Assembly: GCA_903879995.1 (NCBI GenBank)
Contig: CAIRNW010000029.1
Location: 1-9,722 of the forward strand
Direction: 5' to 3'
From: an uncultured Bacteroidota bacterium
GTDB taxonomy: Bacteria; Bacteroidota; Bacteroidia; Chitinophagales; Chitinophagaceae
Length of the DNA stretch: 9,722 nt
Below are positions 1-6,075 of the stretch, in pieces (position 1 is the stretch's first letter; each line of letters starts with the position of its first letter). The position numbers were made by a program, and so were the translations under genes. The notes under the pieces are model-generated. The model had not been told where the DNA came from and made no database searches. It saw only the letters and a program-made list of their open reading frames with translations.

Positions 1-1
1 A

Positions 2-961
2 AATCGACTTTTAGATGAAGCTGATCGGCTCCTGCATGAGCGGTTGAACTTGCCTTATTTAAAGTCAATTGCTCCGAGTGGGAATGCCTCTGCGATCGCC
101 AAAATTAAAGCCTCTCAGCTAATGGGGCGGTTAGAGGGTAGTTTTCATGCTCCGGTGGCGATCGGGGCTGAAAAGCGACTCACTGAATTGTCTGTTGAAG
201 TAACGACAGTAGGCGATTCGAGAGTTACTAGAGAAATTAGACCCATTACCAAGTTCCGTAAGCGAACCTACGTTGAAAGGGGCGGGATTCCCTTACTCAG
301 TAGTAAGCAGATCTTTCAAGTCGATCCAGTCGATATTAAACGTTTGGCTAAAGGTGCTCACACTAAGGATCTGCCTGAAATTCAACTACAAGAAAACATG
401 ATTGCAGTGACTCGCTCCGGCACGATTGGGCGAGTGCAGATTATTCCCGCCTACATGGCAAAATGGACTGCTAGTGAACATGCAACCCGATTTCTAGCCG
501 CGAAAGGTATGAATGCAGGTTATCTCTATGCTTGGCTAGCTTCCGACTATGGGTATTGTTTAATCACTCGTAACTCTTATGGCTCAGTGATTCTTGAGGT
601 TGACAAAGAGATGTTTTCCTCTGTCCCAATTCCACTCCCTGAACCCAAGATCAGAGATGAGATTGGCAACTTAGTTCTCAAAGCCAATCAACTGCGGGAT
701 GAAGCTTGGAGTAACGAGCAAGATGCCATTACAAAGCTTGAGAACTTAATTTCCAGAAAACAAACTCCTGCGATTCAAGTTGATACTGTTCAAAAAACTT
801 CAGCCCTTAGTGAACTCACCTTTGATCCTGATGCTCCTCCAATTTGGGAATTAGTAGCGCAAATTTCATCCCAGGTTCCCGATGACGAATGGAAGAAACT
901 GCCTACAGACTTAGCCAGGAGATTTGATTACTACCAGAAACAGAGGCAAGGACAGGATTGA
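2..961 (+). CDS. Type I-like DNA specificity (S) protein, 5'-partial, with antitoxin-like C-terminal tail
   Basis: The frame is open to the window edge, so the start lies upstream; a TTG at 44 would be only an internal codon. The first visible residues (LLDEADRLLHERLNLP) look like the central coiled coil of a HsdS-type subunit. A second target-recognition domain follows, with the LLSSKQI and VTRSGTIGRV signatures that S subunits carry in this order. A second coiled coil follows (around IRDEIGNLVLKANQLRDEA), so the first recognition domain should be upstream. S subunits choose the DNA sequence that the methylase and nuclease subunits act on. The last ~50 codons (about 800-961) are unusual: they contain PPIWELVAQISSQVPDDEW and TDLARRFDYY, which resemble short cyanobacterial antitoxins found just upstream of PIN toxins. 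No ATG, GTG or TTG lies in frame just before this tail, so it appears fused. The stop overlaps the next gene. It could instead be the end of a fused methylase-S protein. Confidence 0.85.
   Translation, partial: NRLLDEADRLLHERLNLPYLKSIAPSGNASAIAKIKASQLMGRLEGSFHAPVAIGAEKRLTELSVEVTTVGDSRVTREIRPITKFRKRTYVERGGIPLLSSKQIFQVDPVDIKRLAKGAHTKDLPEIQLQENMIAVTRSGTIGRVQIIPAYMAKWTASEHATRFLAAKGMNAGYLYAWLASDYGYCLITRNSYGSVILEVDKEMFSSVPIPLPEPKIRDEIGNLVLKANQLRDEAWSNEQDAITKLENLISRKQTPAIQVDTVQKTSALSELTFDPDAPPIWELVAQISSQVPDDEWKKLPTDLARRFDYYQKQRQGQD
92..99. repeat. HIP1 octamer GCGATCGC
   Basis: This is a perfect copy of the cyanobacterial HIP1 palindrome inside the specificity gene. It supports a cyanobacterial origin for the left part of the window. 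Confidence 0.8.
800..958 (+). other. Antitoxin-like domain fused to the C-terminus of the specificity protein
   Basis: This is the in-frame segment beginning SALSELTFDPDAPPIW and ending at the stop before the PIN gene. The PIW...ISSQVPDDEW..LPTDLARRFDYY pattern is, from memory, typical of 50-80 residue antitoxins paired with PIN toxins in cyanobacteria. It directly precedes the toxin gene, where an antitoxin would be expected. It has no evident start codon of its own. The resemblance is recalled rather than computed. Confidence 0.55.
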
Positions 962-1383
962 TGCGGTTTGTGTTTGCAGATACAGGCTACTGGGTGGCGT
1001 TGCTAAATCCTCACGATGATCTACACAACAAAGCGGTGAACCTTTCAAAAGCGGTGCAACCTGCCCACATTGTCACCAGTGAAATGGTTTTGGTTGAAGT
1101 GCTGAATGATTTTAGCGATCGGGGTGAGTTTTTTCGGCAAACGGCTGTGAATCTCATCCGAAGTCTTTATCAACACCCCAACACTACCGTCATTCCTCAA
1201 ACCAGTGTGCAATTTCAGGCTGCTTTGGCACTCTACGAACAACGCCCTGATAAGGAATGGAGCCAGACGGACTGTGTATCCTTCAAGATTATGGAAGAGC
1301 AGGTTATTTTTGAAGCACTTGCCTATGACAAGCACTTTGCCCAAGCGGGTTATACAGCTTTGATGCGAAATTGCCAGGTATGA
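961..1383 (+). CDS. PIN-domain (VapC-like) toxin ribonuclease
   Basis: The gene encodes a 140-residue PIN-domain protein, the usual length for VapC-type toxins, which are Mg2+-dependent endoribonucleases that cut tRNA or rRNA when not held by their antitoxin. Acidic residues expected in the active site are visible: D7 in FADTGYW, E46 in VLVEVL (E41 also nearby), D104 in SQTDCVSF and D123 in AYDKHF. I chose the ATG at 961, which overlaps the upstream stop as TGATG and is preceded by purine-rich AGGCAAGGACAGGA. A TTG at 958 is also in frame. The overlap implies translational coupling to the specificity protein, whose C-terminal tail looks like the cognate antitoxin; no separate antitoxin gene is present. 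PIN family assignment is firm. Toxin activity and the partner are inferred. Confidence 0.85.
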   Translation: MRFVFADTGYWVALLNPHDDLHNKAVNLSKAVQPAHIVTSEMVLVEVLNDFSDRGEFFRQTAVNLIRSLYQHPNTTVIPQTSVQFQAALALYEQRPDKEWSQTDCVSFKIMEEQVIFEALAYDKHFAQAGYTALMRNCQV

Positions 1384-1387
1384 ATGG

Positions 1388-1421
1388 GGTGATTGCATCT
1401 CACCAGTAACCTTCCGGTTAC
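1388..1421 (+). terminator. Two small hairpins after the PIN gene, possible transcript end
   Basis: Just after the toxin stop there is GGTGA (1388-1392) pairing with TCACC (1400-1404), then GTAACC (1406-1411) pairing with GGTTAC (1416-1421). Neither is followed by a T-run, so intrinsic termination is uncertain; they may only protect the 3' end of the mRNA. Confidence 0.25.
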
Positions 1422-1444
1422 GCCCCCACAGATAACCAAAAGCC

Positions 1445-1536
1445 GCATAACGGACTGCGCTTCACCGGACGGCGATAATTTTTGCATCGTAACAAATAGC
1501 TTAACCCTCCGTTCCGTGTGCAAGCGCTTGTTGGGC
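1445..1536 (-). repeat. attC-like recombination site A
   Basis: Read on the minus strand, this site starts with GCCCAAC, a perfect match to the RYYYAAC outer box, and ends with GTTATGC, one mismatch from GTTRRRY. The inner arms pair: on the plus strand GCGCTT-CAC-CGGACGG (1457-1472) folds against CCGTTCCGTGTGCAAGCGC (1509-1527), leaving a few unpaired bases in the arm nearest GCCCAAC. It follows the TPR gene stop by about 20 nt, where a cassette attC should be. The ~92-bp length is within the attC range. No integrase gene is in the window, so the call rests on structure alone. Confidence 0.5.
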
Positions 1537-2265
1537 TATCGCGGTAAAAACCAATACTACCACTGCATAAGGTTCTGAAACCCTCCTATAGCACCAAATA
1601 CTTTAGTCAACATATCTGCAACTTCACTAGTTGTCTTGATCCAATTAGTTTCCCCTTGAGGACTACCGCTAGGTGGCTGAGTTATTGGTGGCATCTGAGG
1701 CAAGTTAGGAGCTTTTTGTTGGAGGGAATAATAGTACTGATTCGCAGCAGCCATATTACCACGCGCCGAATTAAGGAATGCCAGCATATACTGTGACCAT
1801 GGCTCTGATGGATTCAATCTGAGGGCAGTCATGAAGGCACGCTCTGCTTCTGGCAGATTGCCAATTGTCATCAGAACAGTTCCGGCAAAAACATGATACT
1901 GAACAACGTTGGAATTTAACGCGATAGCTTGATTCAGAGCAGTAAGGGATTGATTCAAATCATTCCACGCTATAGGCCCCCAACCCAACACATTTTTGAC
2001 ACGTGCGGCACTAAAGTGAGCGAACGAAGCAGAGAAATACACATTATCAGGAATATAAATTCCTGACTGTTGTGCGAGAAACATTGATTGTTGAATCGAA
2101 GCTATAGCTTGATCATAAAATTGTATTGCAGCACTTAAATTACCACCCTGCTCAGCATTCATTCCTTGCTGACCCATTGCACATCCAGCTATGAACTGCT
2201 GGTTAATCATAGCAAAAGCAGGGTTCATCATATTCTTAGAATCACAATTTTGATATGCCGCCCAA
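1451..2265 (-). mobile_element. Putative gene cassette 3 (TPR gene plus attC-like site A)
   Basis: This ~815-bp unit lies between the predicted crossover boxes of sites B and A and holds one gene on the minus strand followed directly by attC-like site A, the normal layout of an integron cassette. The gene starts only about 30 nt after the crossover box, as is usual for cassettes. No promoter was seen in that leader. The boundaries are inferred from the GTT box positions. Confidence 0.45.
1557..2231 (-). CDS. TPR (tetratricopeptide repeat) protein
   Basis: The gene encodes 224 residues from the ATG at 2231 (a second ATG follows at 2228). The frame is open further upstream, but that extension is a translation of attC-like site B, so the shorter start is preferred; the TAAGA just before it is only a weak ribosome site. 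TPR-type helical pairs are visible at about residues 23-50 (AEQGGNLSAAIQFYDQAI), 110-142 (YHVFAGTVLMTIGNLPEAERAFMTALRLNPSEP, the clearest repeat) and 145-176. A proline-rich linker (about 176-192, PQMPPITQPPSGSPQG) leads to a short helical tail ending in NLMQW. No signal peptide or membrane segment is evident. TPR proteins act as protein-interaction scaffolds; no enzymatic domain is visible and the partner is unknown. It lies between attC-like sites B and A, so it may be a cassette gene. Confidence 0.75.
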   Translation of the reverse strand: MMNPAFAMINQQFIAGCAMGQQGMNAEQGGNLSAAIQFYDQAIASIQQSMFLAQQSGIYIPDNVYFSASFAHFSAARVKNVLGWGPIAWNDLNQSLTALNQAIALNSNVVQYHVFAGTVLMTIGNLPEAERAFMTALRLNPSEPWSQYMLAFLNSARGNMAAANQYYYSLQQKAPNLPQMPPITQPPSGSPQGETNWIKTTSEVADMLTKVFGAIGGFQNLMQW

Positions 2266-2345
2266 CGGTGAAGTGCAGCGGCGGCAGATAACCTTGAACT
2301 AAGCACCAACAGCTTTCGACCGTCCGCTGCCACGCAGTGTTAGCT
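2260..2345 (-). repeat. attC-like recombination site B
   Basis: On the minus strand the site begins AGCTAAC (one mismatch to RYYYAAC) and ends GTTGGGC (2266-2260), a perfect GTTRRRY box. The inner arms are near-perfect inverted repeats. The arm next to AGCTAAC reads GTGgCAGCGGaCGG and the opposite arm corresponds to GTGCAGCGGCGG, so one G and one A are left unpaired, the hallmark extrahelical bases of attC hairpins. The site follows the end of the R-M-S gene and precedes the TPR gene. Its AGCTAAC box shares an 11-bp match (GTTAGCTGGCT, opposite orientation) with the crossover end of site C. Confidence 0.55.
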
Positions 2346-2351
2346 GGCTGC

Positions 2352-2368
2352 ATCTACCGCATGTAGAT
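2352..2368 (-). terminator. Short hairpin at the R-M-S stop codon
   Basis: ATCTAC and GTAGAT form a perfect 6-bp stem with a 5-nt loop (CGCAT on the plus strand) that overlaps the last base of the R-M-S stop codon. There is no T-run on the minus strand, so it is a weak terminator candidate. Confidence 0.2.
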
Positions 2369-4941
2369 TAACTGCCAAATTGCTCGGAGAACAGATCGAT
2401 TACACTATTTTGCATCTCAGACTGTGACTGTTCAAGTTCTTCCCGTAATAAGATGGTATTCCTTGTTCTTTCTACAATTTGGTTAAATGCGGCAGAATCA
2501 GTTGGTATGGCAATAATAATGTTTGAGATATGATGAGGTTCAAGGTGCTGTTGAACTGAACCGTATTCGTTCAAAATCATTTGATCAAGAGCCATTTTTG
2601 ATTGCAAAAAGGCATAAGCATATAACCGTAGATCTTCATCTGGAATTCTAACTCGAATCAAATCATCAGAAACAATTAACCCATTCAATCGGTTAGTTAT
2701 AAATGCTACACGCCCTATGCTGCCAGATCTTGTAATGAGAATGTCACCCCGATAAACCCTAACCGCTGCTAAAGCTGAAAGCTGCCTGTCAGAAGCCTTT
2801 GATAAATCTAGCAGCTTTGCACTGTCTCCCTTTTCTTGCAGTACAGCAGACGGTGTAAAGTATGGTTCTACAGATTCTCCATCGTGTTCAACAATCAAGT
2901 TTTCCGTTTTTAAGCGTGGACCCTTAAATATTCTGACTCCAGCACAAATTTGTCCCAGAGTATTAATAGACCAATTATCAGAACCATCAAGAGATTCAAG
3001 CTTCCGAATGGTTTCGTTTAGATCGGGTAAGTATGCTTGAGGATTAATTCTGAGATCACCATTGATATCTGACAAGTTTATCGAGAAGCGATACTCAGAT
3101 GGTTGAAGATTATTTTGAAGAAATCTATTGTAGTCTTCTAGAATTTCATCCAAATCATGGTCAATAATTTCTAAGTTAGAGCCACTATCATCTTCCTTGA
3201 AGATTGGTATTCCCTCGCTATCTTGTCCAATTTTCTTGGAAATTGCCATAAAAATTGGATAATCATCTGGAGGATTTTCATTAAGTCCATTTTTTTGAAT
3301 AAAGACTAAGCAAGTCCTAACACCTGTATGTGGTTGAAAAGTATTTTTATGGCAGTTAACTACAGCTAAAAGCTTCGCGTCACGGAAAAGCAGTTGTCTA
3401 GCTGGAAAATATGTTTGGGTATCAAGAAAACTTTTTGGCATAACGATGCCAATTCTGCCGCCGGGTGAAGCCCATTGCAAACAACGTTCAAAAAACAGCA
3501 TTTCAGGCGGCACACCATCATCGAGTTCAGAAGTTGCTTGATACTTGCCTTCCCGTATTGTCCATTTAAGACCGCAATTGAAATTATCTAATATTTTCTT
3601 ATCTGAAATTCGTCCCTCTCCTACTCCTGCAAAGGGAGGATTAGTAAGAATCAGAGTAGGCTTACCCTCTCCAGCTAGCGCACGAACATGCTCATTTAAG
3701 TGACTAATAGAGTCTAGACTATCGCCTTGAGTCATACCAGTATGACCATCGCCATTAAGGATCATGGCAGTTTTGGCAATTTTCACAAGTCGTTTGCTAA
3801 TCTCTACCATGAAAAGACGAGTTCTGTGGCGATCTAGCTGTCTCTGCTTGGCAATTCCTGTTGAGTTTGAAGAAAGAATTTTACGTCGAACATAACGCAT
3901 TACTCCTGTTAAAAATCCACCAGAACCACCAGCAGGATCAAGAATCACATCCTCATAAGTTGGATCTAAAAGACCAACCATGAAATCAATGACGAGTCTA
4001 TTTGTAAAGAACTGCCCTCTCTGACGCTTTAGATAAGTTGCAGTATATTGCTCATAGGCATAACCCATGATATCCCAGTCATCAGATTCTAAAAGATCGC
4101 TTAAAAGACGATAATTTTGAAGTTCGACTACAACATCGGCTATTGCACGTCTACCAACTGTAACCCTTTCATATTCACCAAATACATCCGGGTTATCTAT
4201 CACTACTTTCGCAAATAAATCCTGTACTCTTTGTTCAACTTGAGCTTGACCCTCAGGAGTTGCGTATTCTTCAGGAGTACAATAAAAGGTTGTGAACTCA
4301 TCAGGTGATTCTTCATCCTTAGCTTTTGCAAGGATCATACGAACCATATCCATTGTGAGGTCTTCTTCTTCACCATCAACACCTCTACCATGTAGTTTGT
4401 TATGGCATCTTCGGAGTAACCCTTTAATGTCTTTTGGTCGCTTTAAATCTTCTTTTCTTCTACGCCCTAGTGCATCCCAAGCCTCTCCTTTTCTAGGAAT
4501 ACCTGTCCAGGGTATTAATTCATTCCTAGGGGTACTTAAGCGTCGATAGTATTTAACGTCGCCGTTGTACCAAACACCACCATTAGCACTTGTATTAAAA
4601 ATGTACGAAACTAATTGCCCATAACCAGAAGACTCATTTGGAGCTTTACATTCAACAATAATTTCGATTCTGCCTTGATCTCGCGCCTTGCACGCAGCGG
4701 CTGTTGCATAGATAACAATATCAGCTCGAACAGGTCTACCCTCAGAATCTTTTAGCTCCTTTGACCCGTAATAAATTGGGACTTCTCTAGCTAACTGATT
4801 TTTAGGATATTGGTACTCAAAATGAAGGACTCTCAAATACTGCTGGCGTACAAATTCTTCTGGCGTTCCATCCAAAAGAACATCGCTGAGAAAATCAATG
4901 ATTTTACCTTCGGGACTGAGCGGAATGTCAAACTGATCCAT
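2368..4941 (-). CDS. Single-chain restriction-methylation-specificity (R-M-S) enzyme, type IIG/type I-like
   Basis: This 857-residue protein appears to combine three activities. Residues ~25-135 form an HsdR N-terminal-like nuclease domain, with D74 in VRADIVIY and E97-x-K99 in VECKAP fitting a PD-(D/E)XK active site. Residues ~285-600 are an N6-adenine methylase of the HsdM type, with the SAM-binding motif DPAGGSGGF (335-343) and the catalytic NPPF (434-437). Residues ~650-830 are a target-recognition domain with GDILITRSGSIGRV, ending in a helical segment. Only one recognition domain is present, so it may dimerise to read a bipartite site. No helicase/translocase subunit is in the window, which favours a type IIG-like enzyme that methylates and cuts alone; loss of a distant hsdR is the alternative. 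Start ATG at 4941 has no strong ribosome site. The gene lies between attC-like sites C and B, downstream of a promoter with a palindrome. Confidence 0.88.
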   Translation of the reverse strand: MDQFDIPLSPEGKIIDFLSDVLLDGTPEEFVRQQYLRVLHFEYQYPKNQLAREVPIYYGSKELKDSEGRPVRADIVIYATAAACKARDQGRIEIIVECKAPNESSGYGQLVSYIFNTSANGGVWYNGDVKYYRRLSTPRNELIPWTGIPRKGEAWDALGRRRKEDLKRPKDIKGLLRRCHNKLHGRGVDGEEEDLTMDMVRMILAKAKDEESPDEFTTFYCTPEEYATPEGQAQVEQRVQDLFAKVVIDNPDVFGEYERVTVGRRAIADVVVELQNYRLLSDLLESDDWDIMGYAYEQYTATYLKRQRGQFFTNRLVIDFMVGLLDPTYEDVILDPAGGSGGFLTGVMRYVRRKILSSNSTGIAKQRQLDRHRTRLFMVEISKRLVKIAKTAMILNGDGHTGMTQGDSLDSISHLNEHVRALAGEGKPTLILTNPPFAGVGEGRISDKKILDNFNCGLKWTIREGKYQATSELDDGVPPEMLFFERCLQWASPGGRIGIVMPKSFLDTQTYFPARQLLFRDAKLLAVVNCHKNTFQPHTGVRTCLVFIQKNGLNENPPDDYPIFMAISKKIGQDSEGIPIFKEDDSGSNLEIIDHDLDEILEDYNRFLQNNLQPSEYRFSINLSDINGDLRINPQAYLPDLNETIRKLESLDGSDNWSINTLGQICAGVRIFKGPRLKTENLIVEHDGESVEPYFTPSAVLQEKGDSAKLLDLSKASDRQLSALAAVRVYRGDILITRSGSIGRVAFITNRLNGLIVSDDLIRVRIPDEDLRLYAYAFLQSKMALDQMILNEYGSVQQHLEPHHISNIIIAIPTDSAAFNQIVERTRNTILLREELEQSQSEMQNSVIDLFSEQFGS

Positions 4942-4969
4942 CTGAGTATACTTGTACCGTCCTCAGCTC

Positions 4970-4997
4970 ATATTAGGTCACATAGTGACACTGAAAA
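4970..4997 (-). promoter_or_regulatory. Candidate promoter of the R-M-S gene with an embedded palindromic operator
   Basis: On the minus strand TTTTCA (4997-4992) and TAATAT (4975-4970) are spaced 16 nt apart and would start transcription about 20 nt before the ATG at 4941. The spacer contains a perfect inverted repeat, GTCAC-ATA-GTGAC (plus strand 4977-4989). A protein bound there would block RNA polymerase. No regulator gene is adjacent, so the binding protein is unknown; self-control by the R-M-S protein is possible but unproven. Confidence 0.4.
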
Positions 4998-5104
4998 CAG
5001 GAATCTTGCCAAAGCTTTGGGGACTGGCGACAACAGCTATGCCTAGATGCTTGTGCAATTGCTGACAAACTTTAAGGGCGAGTGCAAGACCTCCCAGCGA
5101 AGCC

Positions 5105-5195
5105 AGCTAACGGCTAAGTTCAGCGGTGCGGAATAGTCTCTCAGTAAAATGCCGATGTATGACCCTACGCATCCGCCTGCAATGACTTGTTAGTA
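5105..5195 (-). repeat. attC-like recombination site C
   Basis: On the minus strand the site begins TACTAAC and ends GTTAGCT (5111-5105); the AAC and GTT triplets are present though the outer boxes are not perfect. The inner arms are excellent: TTgCAGgCGGaTGCG (5182-5168 on the minus strand) pairs with the complement of TTCAGCGGTGCG (plus strand 5119-5130), leaving three regularly spaced single unpaired bases, all on the first arm. That asymmetry and the ~90-bp length match integron attC sites. The site lies between the protease gene stop (5228) and the R-M-S promoter. Confidence 0.55.
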
Positions 5196-5227
5196 AGTGA
5201 TCCAAGGACTGAAAGGTCAAAACAATT

Positions 5228-5596
5228 TCATAAGGCTTCAATCTTAACCTTACCACCTTCAATATTATCAATCTGCAAGCGATATTTGTAAAGCAGCGCC
5301 ATCCCTAGTAAAGGTTCTGTCTCTGATTCTGCAATATCGATCTCTTGATATTGTCCATCCCAGATCACGGCTCCAGTGTACAAATCAAAGCAAGTTTCAC
5401 TGCCATCACCAAGAGTAACAAAATCAGAACCACTCCAAGGTAAGTTCAACGTAGTGATGATTGTAGAGGGCAAGGATAAAAATCCATTGAAACCTGTATC
5501 AATCACTGCATCGATCGCTTGTAGTTGCTGATTTGAGTTTCCAACTACAATCGTTAGCGTGGCTTCACGCCGCAAATTTACAACACCTTCCATCAT
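5228..5596 (-). CDS. Clan AA (retropepsin-like) aspartic protease domain protein
   Basis: The protein has 122 residues from the ATG at 5596 and is a single-lobe aspartic protease-like protein. The catalytic DTG is at residues 33-35 within AVIDTGFNGFLSLP, a hydrophobic-hydrophobic-Gly motif follows later (LLGMALL), and the pattern of strands fits the clan AA fold, whose members work as homodimers. Two tandem ATGs (5596 and 5593) flank the upstream gene's stop in the string ATGATG, so the genes overlap by 4 nt and are probably translationally coupled. The longer open frame to 5662 runs through the upstream gene and was rejected. In cyanobacteria I recall this type of gene paired with a small partner like the one upstream. 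Substrate and role are unknown; a toxin-antitoxin-like or regulatory pair is plausible. No signal peptide is visible, so it is probably cytoplasmic. Confidence 0.8.
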   Translation of the reverse strand: MMEGVVNLRREATLTIVVGNSNQQLQAIDAVIDTGFNGFLSLPSTIITTLNLPWSGSDFVTLGDGSETCFDLYTGAVIWDGQYQEIDIAESETEPLLGMALLYKYRLQIDNIEGGKVKIEAL

Positions 5597-5868
5597 GGAT
5601 TTTTCTTCAGACTCCGTGCCCCGAAATGATAAACAGCGCGATGTCCGATACGAATGATCCAAGGTTGGGCATCGGGGTGACGTTCAAAGAGCCGATTAGT
5701 TGCAGGTACAACGTTTTCATCGACTTCAAACTCTCCAGTTTCAATGTCGATCGCCACAATTTTGCCTTGATTACCCGCTTCAACTTGCTGCCGGATGCCA
5801 GAGTCATAGAGTTTTTGCCCTCGCTCGGCTAACTCTTCTTTGGGATAACGGCGTTGACGTACTGCCAT
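5593..5868 (-). CDS. Conserved cyanobacterial small protein, partner of the aspartic protease
   Basis: The gene encodes 91 residues from the ATG at 5868, which has a good ribosome site (GAGGAG, about 10 nt upstream). An upstream in-frame start at 5916 lies inside the promoter and was rejected. The sequence has a charged helical N-terminus (YPKEELAERGQKLYDSGI), a central strand-rich stretch (GKIVAIDIETGEFEVDE) and a helix plus basic tail (ATNRLFERHPDAQPWIIRIGHRAVYHFGARS). From memory, small proteins with this 'YDSGIR..V..GNQGKIVAIDIETG' layout occur widely in cyanobacteria next to clan AA proteases or toxin genes and may act as an antitoxin-like partner. No DNA-binding motif is obvious. It overlaps the protease start by 4 nt and shares its promoter. 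Function is not established. Confidence 0.75.
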   Translation of the reverse strand: MAVRQRRYPKEELAERGQKLYDSGIRQQVEAGNQGKIVAIDIETGEFEVDENVVPATNRLFERHPDAQPWIIRIGHRAVYHFGARSLKKNP

Positions 5869-5902
5869 AGACCAACTGCTCCTCGATCGCTTTGCTGCTG
5901 TA

Positions 5903-5932
5903 ATTATACCCCCCAAAAACGATCGCTCTCAA
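5903..5932 (-). promoter_or_regulatory. Promoter of the small-protein/protease operon
   Basis: The minus strand reads TTGAGA (5932-5927), an 18-nt spacer, then TATAAT (5908-5903), a perfect sigma-70 -10 box. The predicted start of transcription is about 28 nt before the ATG at 5868, leaving room for the GAGGAG ribosome site. Two ACGATCGCTC repeats overlap the -35 region. Confidence 0.55.
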
Positions 5933-5971
5933 AAACGATCGCTCCCATCCCAAAACCCAGAACGATCGCTC
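5919..5971. repeat. Three HIP-type repeats (ACGATCGCTC)
   Basis: The 10-mer ACGATCGCTC occurs at 5919-5928, 5935-5944 and 5962-5971, with another GATCGC just before (5884-5889). These are one base short of the full HIP1 octamer GCGATCGC and are a typical cyanobacterial genomic signature. Spacing is irregular (16 and 27 nt), so this is not a CRISPR. Confidence 0.7.
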
Positions 5972-5996
5972 TTAAACCATAATAAGCCTAAGCTTT

Positions 5997-6025
5997 TTGG
6001 GTTTCGTACCTCAACCCAACCTACG
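5997..6025. repeat. Cyanobacterial short hairpin repeat
   Basis: TTGGGTT (5997-6003) and AACCCAA (6013-6019) form a perfect 7-bp stem with a 9-nt loop, followed by CCTACGG. From memory, this TTGGGTTTCGT...CAACCCAACCTACG unit is a widespread intergenic repeat in filamentous cyanobacteria. It lies between attC-like site D and the promoter of the protease pair. Confidence 0.5.
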
Positions 6026-6075
6026 GCGAGACGATCGCACTAGAAACAGACAACTTAAATGGACTTTTCGCTTCG

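Larger units (their letters stand above)
2266..5110 (-). mobile_element. Putative gene cassette 2 (R-M-S enzyme plus attC-like site B)
   Basis: This ~2.8-kb unit lies between the crossover boxes of sites C and B. It contains one gene, the single-chain restriction-modification enzyme, with its own promoter-like sequence, and ends in attC-like site B. It is long for an integron cassette, but the layout (box, leader, gene, attC) is standard. The ends are inferred from the GTT boxes. Confidence 0.45.

Noticed and set aside
1045..1398. Minus-strand open frame opposite the PIN gene
   Set aside because: Antisense shadow of a gene whose PIN motifs are clear.
1393..1578. Small plus-strand open frame (61 codons)
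   Set aside because: It lies across attC-like site A and the 3' end of the TPR gene, has no ribosome site and no recognisable protein pattern.
2232..2333. Longer N-terminus for the TPR protein
   Set aside because: The extra 34 residues are a translation of attC-like site B, and the ATG pair at 2231/2228 fits a cassette start.
4810..5046. Plus-strand open frame over the R-M-S start and promoter
   Set aside because: Antisense to the strongly supported R-M-S N-terminus and without ribosome site or motif.
5597..5662. Longer N-terminus for the aspartic protease
   Set aside because: It would overlap the upstream gene by 70 bases; the ATGATG at the upstream stop is the normal coupled start.
5533..5832. 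Open frames on the plus strand and in a third minus frame over the protease pair
   Set aside because: Shadows; the pair has a promoter, ribosome site, coupling and family-like sequence in its own frames.
5919..5971. Repeats with spacers resembling a mini CRISPR
   Set aside because: Ten-base HIP-type units at irregular spacing, without cas genes.
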